Below, in pieces: positions 17,364-24,578 of a stretch of 32,567 nucleotides of DNA. The notes under the pieces were generated by a model. The model worked only from the letters and a program-made list of their open reading frames with translations, ran no database searches and had not been told where the DNA came from. Origin of the DNA: Planctomycetota bacterium. Lineage in GTDB: Bacteria > Planctomycetota > PLA2 > JAEUHO01. The number at the start of each line of letters is the position of its first letter. The stretch's first letter is position 1. The stretch lies in contig JASJAY010000036.1 of NCBI GenBank assembly GCA_030066775.1, positions 1 through 32,567 of the forward strand, read 5' to 3'. A program made the position numbers and the translations under genes.

Positions 17364-18524
17364 ATGCTTCGCACCACGATTCCCCTGATCGCTCTGCTTC
17401 TGCTGCTTGCCGCGCCGGCAGCCGCCAAGAACGAGCCCGACGGCCGGATCACCAACGTCTACGACCTGGCCCGTGAGCCGGGCAAGCCGCTCACGCTCGT
17501 GCATCGGACGGGCGCGGGGGTCTGGCAATACGGCGACGATCGCGTGCTCGGCCGGATCGAGCGCGACGTCAAGTACAGCACCGCGTTCAAGTACATCCAC
17601 GACGCCCGTGCGACGGGCTGGCACAGCCAGGCGTTCCTGGCGGTTCGTGATCTGCGCGATGTGCCGGTCCCTGAGTCGGTCGGCCGCGCAAAGCACCCGG
17701 GCGCGGGCTGGTTCGCCGACTACCTGGCCCGCCTCGGCGGCCTGTATCGCAAGGGCGGCTTCGAGGTCGTCGTCGAGCCCGGCCCGGTTCGCTTCCAGAA
17801 GCACCTGCGTGCCGGTCGCAAGAAGGTGAAGACCTACTTCGCGGACCTCGGCGTGCGCTGGCAGCCCAAGGAGGGCCGCGCCGAGGAGTACCACGTCAAC
17901 GTCTTCGGCTTCGTGGTCGACGACTGGCTTGTCACGCTGCGCGTGCACTTCGCCAACGACGATCGCACGAGTGCGTTCCTCGACGGCCTCGCGCTGACGA
18001 TCAAGCGCCGGCTGCCGAAGGGCACGGGCAGCGTGAAGCTGACCTCGGTCACACCGGAGAACCTCGAGACGCGACTCGGGTTCGAGGCCCCCAAGGGCTT
18101 CCGCCGGCTGAACGCCGGCCCCGTGCACACGACGTCCCGCGGCTCGCTCATCCGCTTCCTGCGCCACGACAAGCGCGGACAGTGGAACGCCTCGATGACG
18201 CTCGAGCGCCACTACAGCAAGTTCGACGAAGCGCGCGATCTGGCGGCTTGGAAGCGTCGCCACCGCGCGCTGCTCGGCGACACGCCGGACGTCCGTGATC
18301 GCAAGGTCGCGGATCTGGACGTGCACTACGCCATGGCGGACGCCAAGCGCGACGGCCAGGAGGTGACGGTCTGTCTGCTCTTCTTCAAGGTCGGCGTCCA
18401 TCGCTACACGATCCGCTGTGAGCACATCGGTGTCGGCAAGGCCGTTCGTTCGCGGGCGGTGAAGGAGTGCACCAAGATGCTCGCGACATTGCGCGCTTGG
18501 GAGACGATCCCGCAGCGTTCGTAG
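17364..18524 (+). CDS. secreted hypothetical protein, possibly two PsbP/DcrB-like domains
   Basis: The 386-residue protein has a clear signal peptide (1-21, ending in PAAA). I do not recognise the family. The second half (about 235-380) opens with LGFEAPKGFRRL and ends with a long strand (RYTIRCEH) and a terminal helix (KECTKMLATLRAW). The first half ends in a similar strand and helix (LVTLRVHF, then FLDGLALTIK). This suggests a tandem pair of alpha/beta domains like the PsbP/DcrB/Mog1 fold, but that is inference from pattern only. GGAGG nine bases before the ATG supports the start. The gene ends in a strong hairpin shared with the convergent oxidoreductase gene. Confidence 0.7.
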   Translation: MLRTTIPLIALLLLLAAPAAAKNEPDGRITNVYDLAREPGKPLTLVHRTGAGVWQYGDDRVLGRIERDVKYSTAFKYIHDARATGWHSQAFLAVRDLRDVPVPESVGRAKHPGAGWFADYLARLGGLYRKGGFEVVVEPGPVRFQKHLRAGRKKVKTYFADLGVRWQPKEGRAEEYHVNVFGFVVDDWLVTLRVHFANDDRTSAFLDGLALTIKRRLPKGTGSVKLTSVTPENLETRLGFEAPKGFRRLNAGPVHTTSRGSLIRFLRHDKRGQWNASMTLERHYSKFDEARDLAAWKRRHRALLGDTPDVRDRKVADLDVHYAMADAKRDGQEVTVCLLFFKVGVHRYTIRCEHIGVGKAVRSRAVKECTKMLATLRAWETIPQRS

Positions 18525-18534
18525 CGCGATGGGG

Positions 18535-18564
18535 GGCGGTCGCGGAGCCGGCGCCGCGGCCGCC
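18535..18564. terminator. strong bidirectional terminator-like hairpin
   Basis: GGCGG-T-CGCGG pairs with CCGCG-G-CCGCC across an 8-base loop, giving 11 pairs with one U-G. It lies between the convergent stops at 18524 and 18571. A U-tract is absent on both strands, so it may act as an mRNA end-stabiliser or a Rho-assisted site rather than a classical intrinsic terminator. Confidence 0.5.
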
Positions 18565-18570
18565 GCCTGC

Positions 18571-20076
18571 TCAGGCCTTGCCCATGAGGAAGCGCAGGAG
18601 CTTCGCAGCGAAGGGCGTCAGGCGCGTGCGGTTGTAGGCGTCGGCTGCCTTCTTGATCGCCTCGGCCTGCGTTGGGTACGGGTGGATCACCGAGGCCAGC
18701 TTGCCCAGGCCGATCTTGTGCACCATGGCCGTCGTGAGCTCGCTGATCGTCTCGCCGGCGTGGCGCGAGACCATCGTCGCGCCGACGATCGTGTCGCTGC
18801 CCTTGGCCAGATGGACCTCGAGGAACCCGTCCGTGTCGCGATCGAGGATGGCGCGGTCCACCGTGTCGAGCTCGACGCGGAACGTGTCCACGTCCACGCC
18901 CTCGCCGGGATTCACACCCACGTGGGCCACCTCGGGATCGCTGTACGTGACCCACGGCACGACCAGGCTCGACGCCTTCTGCTTGGGCAGGATCCCGAAC
19001 AGGGCGTTGCGGATGACGATGCGCGCCTCGGCGTCCGCCGTGTGCGTGAACTGGAACCGGCCGGCCACGTCGCCGCACGCGAAGATGCGCTTGTTGGAGC
19101 TACGCAGCGCATCGTCGACTTCGATGCCGGCGCGCGCGTCGTAGCGCACGCCCGCCGCCTCGAGTCCCATGCCTTCCACATTGGGCTTGCGGCCGGCCGC
19201 GAGGAGCACCGTGTCGGCCAGGACCTCGTGGGCCGCCCCGCCTGACGTGAGCGTTGCGCGCGCGGCGCCGTCCTTTTGCTCGAACGCGAGATCCGTCGAG
19301 CCGAGCAGCAGCCGGACGCCGTCGCGCTCGAGCGCGCGGCCTACGATGCGGCTCGCATCCTCCGACTCGCGCGGCATCACGCGGTCGGCCATGTCCACGA
19401 GCGTCACCTCGCTCCCGAGCCGCGCGAACGACTGCGCCATCTCGACGCCGATCGGGCCCGCCCCGACCACGAGCAGCCGGTCGGGCAGCTCCGTGAGCGA
19501 CCAGAGCGCTTCGTTGGTCAGGTAGTCGACCTCCTCGATGCCGGGAATGGGGGGCACGCTCGCGCGCGCACCCGTGGCGATGACGGCCTTCTTGAAACGC
19601 AGCGTCTCGCCGTCGACCTGGATCGTGTCCGGCCCGGTGAACGTCGCGTCGCCGAGGAAGACGTCGACGCCCAGGTCCTTGAACCGCTGCGCCGAGTCGT
19701 GGTGTGCGATGCCCGAGCGCAAGGCGCGCATCTGCTCCATCACCATCCCGAAGTCGGCTCGCGCGGGGGTCGCGGCCGGCACGCCGAACGCGCCGGCGTT
19801 CCGCGCCTCGTGCGCGGCCTTCGCGCTGCGGATGATCGCCTTGCTCGGCACGCAGCCCGTGTTGAGGCAGTCGCCGCCGAGGAGATGGCGTTCGATGAGC
19901 GCAACCTTGGCGCCGAGCCCGGCCGCGCCCGCGGCGGAGACGAGACCGGCCGTCCCGCCGCCGATCACCACGAGGTGATAGCGCGACTGCGGTGTCGGGT
20001 TCTGCCAGTCGGCCGGGTGGACGTGGTCCACCAGGGCCTGGTTGTGCGTGTCCTGCGGGAGCAGCGTGACGGGCAT
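18571..20076 (-). CDS. FAD-dependent disulfide oxidoreductase, mercuric-reductase-like
   Basis: The 501-residue flavoprotein has a short N-terminal extension, then the FAD-binding GGGTAG (39-44) and the redox pair GGDCLNTGCVPSK (Cys70 and Cys75). It also has an NAD(P)H Rossmann motif (VVGAGPIGVEMA, about 211-222), the second FAD motif (IFACGDVAG) and the C-terminal HPYPTQAE, where the His acts as base in the family. It is class I of the pyridine nucleotide-disulfide family. It lacks the metal-binding N-terminal domain and the C-terminal Cys-Cys pair of true mercuric reductase; the C-terminus is LLRFLMGKA. Mercury reduction is therefore unlikely despite the usual name. GGAGG supports the start. 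It follows the TVP38-type gene by 27 bases, a pairing known from cyanobacteria and other bacteria. Confidence 0.9.
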   Translation of the reverse strand: MPVTLLPQDTHNQALVDHVHPADWQNPTPQSRYHLVVIGGGTAGLVSAAGAAGLGAKVALIERHLLGGDCLNTGCVPSKAIIRSAKAAHEARNAGAFGVPAATPARADFGMVMEQMRALRSGIAHHDSAQRFKDLGVDVFLGDATFTGPDTIQVDGETLRFKKAVIATGARASVPPIPGIEEVDYLTNEALWSLTELPDRLLVVGAGPIGVEMAQSFARLGSEVTLVDMADRVMPRESEDASRIVGRALERDGVRLLLGSTDLAFEQKDGAARATLTSGGAAHEVLADTVLLAAGRKPNVEGMGLEAAGVRYDARAGIEVDDALRSSNKRIFACGDVAGRFQFTHTADAEARIVIRNALFGILPKQKASSLVVPWVTYSDPEVAHVGVNPGEGVDVDTFRVELDTVDRAILDRDTDGFLEVHLAKGSDTIVGATMVSRHAGETISELTTAMVHKIGLGKLASVIHPYPTQAEAIKKAADAYNRTRLTPFAAKLLRFLMGKA

Positions 20077-20103
20077 GGGGACCTCCGGGCCGACGGGCCC
20101 TCG

Positions 20104-20847
20104 CTAGGCGGGCTCGGCCTCGAGACGCAGCGCGGTGGCGTCGTCGTCCTCGTCGTCGGCGAGGGCCGGCGCGGCGTCGCGGATCGCGCGGCGTGCCACC
20201 TTCGTGACGACCACCGTCACCGCGATCGTGGCGACGAGACCGAGCGCGAAGACGATCCACTCCGCCGTCGTGCGCCCGCCGGTCTGACCCGCGGCGAGCT
20301 CGGTGAGGTTCTGCGCGGCGCAGCCGAGATACACGTACATGACGGTGCCCGGGAACATCCCGATCCAGCTGGCGAAGAAGTGGTCCTTGAAGCCGACCTT
20401 GGTGACGCCGAAGACGTAGCCCATGAGGTTGTAGGGGAACGCCGGCGAGAGCCGCATCAGCAGCACGATCTTGAACCCGTCCTTGGCGACGGCCTCGTCG
20501 AGGGCCTTCAGCTTCGGGCTGTTCGCGATTCTCTGCTCGATGCGCTTGCGGAACAGCGTGCGCCCGAGGAGGAACGCCATGTTGGTGCCGAGCACGCTGC
20601 CGATCGACACGAGCGCCGTGCCGACGACGATGCCGAAGGCGTAGCCGGCGCCGATCGTGAGGATCGAACCGGGCACGAAGAGGAGCGTCGCCGGGATGTA
20701 GGCCGCCGAGAGCACGATGGGGCCCCAGATCCCGGTTCCCTGGGCCCATGCGACGAACGCCGTGCTCCATTCGCTGATCGGCAGCATGCGCACGCCGAAG
20801 ATGAAGGCGGCGGCGACGATCAGGATCCAGATCCACTTACTGCGCAC
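20104..20847 (-). CDS. TVP38/TMEM64 (VTT/DedA-type) membrane protein
   Basis: The 247-residue integral membrane protein has about six hydrophobic segments. It also has the family's re-entrant motifs: FVPGSILTIGAGYAFG (about 68-83), RLSPAFPYNLMGYVFG and GMFPGTVMYVYLG. The VTT family includes lipid scramblases and flippases, so a role in lipid or small-molecule movement is possible. A Glu/Asp-rich tail ends the protein. The start is a GTG at 20847, with AAGGA eight bases upstream; the long open frame further upstream has no membrane or family pattern. The disulfide oxidoreductase gene follows after 27 bases, and the two probably act together. Confidence 0.85.
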   Translation of the reverse strand: MRSKWIWILIVAAAFIFGVRMLPISEWSTAFVAWAQGTGIWGPIVLSAAYIPATLLFVPGSILTIGAGYAFGIVVGTALVSIGSVLGTNMAFLLGRTLFRKRIEQRIANSPKLKALDEAVAKDGFKIVLLMRLSPAFPYNLMGYVFGVTKVGFKDHFFASWIGMFPGTVMYVYLGCAAQNLTELAAGQTGGRTTAEWIVFALGLVATIAVTVVVTKVARRAIRDAAPALADDEDDDATALRLEAEPA

Positions 20848-20973
20848 GGGGGCTTCCTTCGAGGGGTCACAGTCCTGACGGGGCCGGCTCCAGCAGGGTT
20901 TCGGTTTGTCCGAGTCCGCTGTGGGCGCCCTCGCCTGGCGTAAGGTGGTGCGCTCGGGCGCGGAGGCGTGTTC

Positions 20974-23925
20974 ATGCGGCGGCATCCCTGGATCCGCAAC
21001 GGTTGGCTGCTGCTGGTCCTCGCGACCTTCGCGCTCGCGCCGCGGCCCGTCGTCGGAGGCGAGCCGACCGTTCCCGACGTGATCGGGGAGGGAACGCCGT
21101 GGGCCACGCCGGTCCATGACCTTCGCGGCAAGGCGGACGGCCCGACGATCCTCCTCGTCGGCGGCGTCCACGGCGACGAGCCGGCGGGTGCCCTGGCCGC
21201 CGAGCAGATCCGCCACTGGCCGCTGCGTGCGGGGCGGCTGGTGATCGTGCCGCGCGCGAACGTCAGCGCGCTGGCCGCAGGCAGGCGCCGCACCCCGGGC
21301 GTGGCGAAGGAGCTCGGTGACCTCAACCGCAACTTCCCCCGCGCCGGACGCGAGGAAGGACCGCGCGGCGAGCGGTCGACGGCCCTGTGGAAGCTCGCTG
21401 TCGAACTGCAGCCGGATTGGGTTGTCGACCTGCACGAGGGCTCCGACTTCCGCATCCGCAATCCGAAGAGCGTCGGCAGCACGGTGATCCACACGTACGG
21501 CGCGCGCACGCGTGTCGCCGCCGAGCTGATGGTGCGCGCCGTCAACACGATCATCCAAGGGCCGACCTGGCACTGGGTCCCGCTACGTCAGCCGATCAAC
21601 GGCAGTCTCGCGCGGGCCGCGCACGAGCACCTCGGCGCGCGTTCCTTCATCGTCGAGACCACGACGAAGGGGCAGGCGCGCTCGCGTCGCGTGCGCCAGC
21701 ATCGCCATGCCGTGCATCGTCTGCTCGTGCACCTGGGCATGCTGTCGCCCGAGACGCCGCCCGACGGCGTGCGCGCGACCGAAGGCAGCAAGATCCTGGT
21801 AGGGCTCTATGACAGCCTCGGTGCGTCCGGTCCCGGCGTTCCCAAGCTGACGCGCCAGCTCGCCGAAGCCGAGGGCATCGAGGCAGTGCGCATCGGACCG
21901 GAGGAGGTCCGCTCCGGCGGCATCTTCGCGTGCGACGTGCTGCTCTTCCCCGGCGGCCTCGGCAGCAAGCAGGGACGCAACATCGACGCGGCCGGTCGCG
22001 AGCGCGTGCGCGCATTCATCGACGGCGGCGGCGGGTACGTGGGGATCTGCGCAGGCGCCTACCTCGCGCTCGATGGCTACACGTGGGGCCTCAAGGTGGT
22101 CCGCGCGAAGACGCTCTCGTCGCGCTGGGCACGGGGCCGCGGGAAGCTGGACGTGGAGCTCACCGACAAGGGGCGCGAGATCTTCGGCGAGCTCGAGGCG
22201 CCCGTGAAGATCCTCTATCACAACGGTCCCGTGATCGGCCCGAGCGAGACGAAGTCGATCCCGGGCATGGAGCCGCTCGCGTACTTCCGCGAGGAGGTCG
22301 CGGCGAACGGCACGCCGAAGGGCATCATGAAGGACTCGCCCGCGATCTTCGGCGGTGCGTTCGGCGACGGCCGTGTGATCGCGTTCAGCCCGCACCCCGA
22401 GCAGACGAAGGGGCGCGAAGCCATGGTGCTGGACGCCATCCGCTGGGTCGCCCGCCGCGCCGACCGCGCGGATGCGACGAGCCGGCTTCGCAAGGACGCG
22501 CAGGATGCGCTCGGCGACGCCGCGGTGTTCGAGGTGTGGGGGGAGGTCGGTGCGAAGCGCGAGACGCTCGATCGCTGGTTCCGCCTGGGCACGCCGGCCG
22601 CGTGGCGTGCGATCCGCGACGCCGTGCTGCGCATGGCGGATGAGCTCCAGCAGCGCCACGAGGCGCGGCTCGAGCGATGGGCGCAGATCGAGCCCGGGCT
22701 CTCGGCGCCGATGCCGCACACCACGGCGCACGCCGAGCCCCTGATCGAGATCATGAATGCGCAGGACGGTGAGACGCGCTATGCCCTGGAACTGCTCGTC
22801 ACGGACACGGCGTGGCGTCTGGCGCAGCAGGACGCGGGGGCATGGCGGCCGTTGCTCCACCGCGCAGGTGGGGCTGCGGCGAATCCGTATGCTCGCGTCG
22901 TTGCGGCGCGTCTCGCCGGCTGGCTCTTCGGTCGTCCGGCGGGGGCGGCGCCGCGTGCCGCGGTGGCGATGGCGCTGCGTCGGACGCTCGACCCGAAGCG
23001 CGAGCGCGACACGCGCGTGCGCGTGGCGGCCTACGACGCGCTGAACGAGCGTCCGGAGGGTCCGTCGGAGCTCGTCCATCAAGGGCTCGTCGATCCGAGC
23101 TGGGACGTGCGCGTGCGTGCGACGCACATCGTCACGGCCCACCGCATGCGCGAGACAGTGCCGATGCTCATCGGCAACCTCGAGCGCGCGAGCCGGCGTG
23201 AGCGCGCCGCCATCGGCAAGGCCCTGGCCGTCCTGACCGGCCACAAGGCCGAACCCGATCCCGTCACCTGGCAACGATGGCTCGACGCGGACCGACCCGA
23301 GGCCGGTCCCGGCAGCGCACCCAGCGACACACCGCGTTCGACCTTCTACGGCATCGACGTCGAGAGCGAACGGGTGCTCTTCCTGCTGGATCTCTCGACC
23401 TCGATGAAGGAGCCCGTCGAGGGCGCGAAGGAAGGGGAGACGTCGGCGTCGCGCATCGAGGTGGCGCGGGCCGAGCTGGCGCAGGCGCTGCGCCTGTTGC
23501 CATCGGATGCGACGTTCGGCGTCATCGCGTTCAACACGGCCGTGCGCTCGTGGCAGCCCACGCTGCAGCCGGCAACGCCGGACAACCGCGAGGCGGCACT
23601 CGCCTGGCTCGCCGAGCTCGGTACCGAGGGGAACACGTGCCTCTGGGGCGCGCTGCGCACGGCGTTGCGCCAGGCACGCCGCGCGCCGCACGAAGGCGTC
23701 GAGCCGCCCGTCGACACCCTCGTGGTGCTCACCGACGGGGAGCCGACCTGGTATGGCGTGGACGATCCGGGCATGCAGAGCTCGCACCAGCTGCGCCACT
23801 GGGTCCGCCAGTGGAACCCGCACGGGATCGTCCGCATCCACGCGGTGGCGCCCAAGGGCGCGCCCGGTGCCGGGCTGATGCGCGCCCTCGCGTCCGACAA
23901 CCACGGCAACTTCGCCGTCCGCTAG
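20974..23925 (+). CDS. M14 peptidase - amidotransferase-like - HEAT - vWA fusion protein
   Basis: The 983-residue exported protein (signal about 1-29) joins four modules. (1) An AstE/AspA-type M14 zinc hydrolase (about 55-255): GGVHGDE gives ligands His66 and Glu69, DLHEG gives His154, and FIVETTTKG gives the probable general base Glu228. (2) A class I glutamine-amidotransferase fold of the BPL_N kind (about 273-495): nucleophile Cys359 in GICAGAY, then His474 and Glu476 in SPHPE. (3) Helical HEAT-like repeats (about 500-770) ending in TGHKAEPDPVTWQRW. (4) A vWA domain (about 790-983) with an intact MIDAS: DLSTS (806-810), Thr888 in GNTCL and Asp921 in LTDGE. All metal and catalytic residues needed for activity are present. 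GGAGG seven bases before the ATG fixes the start. The stop is shared, as CTAG, with the opposite gene. Confidence 0.85.
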   Translation: MRRHPWIRNGWLLLVLATFALAPRPVVGGEPTVPDVIGEGTPWATPVHDLRGKADGPTILLVGGVHGDEPAGALAAEQIRHWPLRAGRLVIVPRANVSALAAGRRRTPGVAKELGDLNRNFPRAGREEGPRGERSTALWKLAVELQPDWVVDLHEGSDFRIRNPKSVGSTVIHTYGARTRVAAELMVRAVNTIIQGPTWHWVPLRQPINGSLARAAHEHLGARSFIVETTTKGQARSRRVRQHRHAVHRLLVHLGMLSPETPPDGVRATEGSKILVGLYDSLGASGPGVPKLTRQLAEAEGIEAVRIGPEEVRSGGIFACDVLLFPGGLGSKQGRNIDAAGRERVRAFIDGGGGYVGICAGAYLALDGYTWGLKVVRAKTLSSRWARGRGKLDVELTDKGREIFGELEAPVKILYHNGPVIGPSETKSIPGMEPLAYFREEVAANGTPKGIMKDSPAIFGGAFGDGRVIAFSPHPEQTKGREAMVLDAIRWVARRADRADATSRLRKDAQDALGDAAVFEVWGEVGAKRETLDRWFRLGTPAAWRAIRDAVLRMADELQQRHEARLERWAQIEPGLSAPMPHTTAHAEPLIEIMNAQDGETRYALELLVTDTAWRLAQQDAGAWRPLLHRAGGAAANPYARVVAARLAGWLFGRPAGAAPRAAVAMALRRTLDPKRERDTRVRVAAYDALNERPEGPSELVHQGLVDPSWDVRVRATHIVTAHRMRETVPMLIGNLERASRRERAAIGKALAVLTGHKAEPDPVTWQRWLDADRPEAGPGSAPSDTPRSTFYGIDVESERVLFLLDLSTSMKEPVEGAKEGETSASRIEVARAELAQALRLLPSDATFGVIAFNTAVRSWQPTLQPATPDNREAALAWLAELGTEGNTCLWGALRTALRQARRAPHEGVEPPVDTLVVLTDGEPTWYGVDDPGMQSSHQLRHWVRQWNPHGIVRIHAVAPKGAPGAGLMRALASDNHGNFAVR

Positions 23926-24527
23926 GGGTTCGGCATCCAGGCGGCCGGACGCCCGATGGTCGCGGGCCACGCCGCCGAGGTAGCGAGCGCTCGTATCGAA
24001 GAGGGCGCCTCGCTCGGCGGCTCATCCTGCGTGCCGAGAGGCAGGCGCCAGAAGCCGACGTCGTACCAGCCGCCGTGCTTGAAGCCCGCACCCTCGAAGC
24101 GCCCGACCGGAACGAAGCCCATGGCCTCGTGCGCCGCGACGCTGACATCGTTGGGCAGCGTGATCCCGGCCCACGCGACGCGATAGCCCTGGAGCTGCAA
24201 CAACTCGAGCACCGCCGCGTAGAGCGCGCGGGCGATACCGCGCCGCCGATGCGCCTCCGCGACGTAGACCGACGTCTCCGCACCCCACTGGTACGCGGTC
24301 CGACCGCGAAACGTCGTGGCGTAGGCGTAGCCCGCGATCTCCCCACCACGCTCCGCCACGAGGTAGGGGTGCTGTGCGAGCACGTTCGCCATGCGGCCGG
24401 CGAGCTCGTCCGCGGTCGGCACCTCGTACTCGAAGCTGATCACCGTCTCACGCACGATGGGCGCATAGATCGCGTGGATCGCCTCGGCGTCCTCCGGCTC
24501 GGCCACGCGCAGCAGCAGCTCGCTCAC
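23922..24527 (-). CDS. GNAT acetyltransferase, phosphinothricin-acetyltransferase-like family
   Basis: The 201-residue protein is a single GNAT domain of the PAT/YwnH-like branch. It opens with RVAEPEDAEAIHAIYAPIV and contains TVISFEYEVP. The acetyl-CoA loop is HRRRGIARALY, and a late HEAMGFVPVG and a GGWYDVGFW strand complete the pattern. Members acetylate amino acid analogues or methionine sulfoximine/sulfone; drug resistance should not be assumed. About 35 residues extend past the domain and are Ala/Pro-rich. The start is the GTG at 24527, without SD; TAGACC seven bases upstream is one base from the box used by its divergent neighbour. The 3' end shares CTAG with the convergent fusion gene. 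Confidence 0.8.
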   Translation of the reverse strand: MSELLLRVAEPEDAEAIHAIYAPIVRETVISFEYEVPTADELAGRMANVLAQHPYLVAERGGEIAGYAYATTFRGRTAYQWGAETSVYVAEAHRRRGIARALYAAVLELLQLQGYRVAWAGITLPNDVSVAAHEAMGFVPVGRFEGAGFKHGGWYDVGFWRLPLGTQDEPPSEAPSSIRALATSAAWPATIGRPAAWMPNP

Positions 24528-24566
24528 GAAGGCGGGTCTATCACCCGCGCGCCCGTTGTGGGTGGA

Positions 24567-24572
24567 TAGACT
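24567..24572 (+). promoter_or_regulatory. -10-like box TAGACT, six bases before the ATG
   Basis: TAGACT-CTGCTT-ATG precedes the gene at 24579, which has no SD. Sequence and spacing are the same as at 2714-2719. No -35 element was found at the usual distance. Confidence 0.45.
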
Positions 24573-24578
24573 CTGCTT

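Noticed and set aside
18571..20076. Annotation as mercuric reductase (merA)
   Set aside because: The metal-binding N-terminal domain and the C-terminal Cys-Cys pair are missing, and no other mer gene is nearby.
20848..21573. N-terminal extension of the TVP38-type protein
   Set aside because: It overlaps the start of the fusion gene on the other strand and shows no membrane or family pattern. The GTG at 20847 has an SD and starts the first helix.
21583..23970. A 795-codon minus-strand open frame
   Set aside because: It is antisense to the four-module fusion gene, whose active-site motifs are intact. The antisense product is Arg/His-rich and featureless.
23922..24527. Phosphinothricin or other drug-resistance gene
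   Set aside because: Family resemblance only. Most relatives act on amino acid derivatives, and there is no resistance or mobile context.
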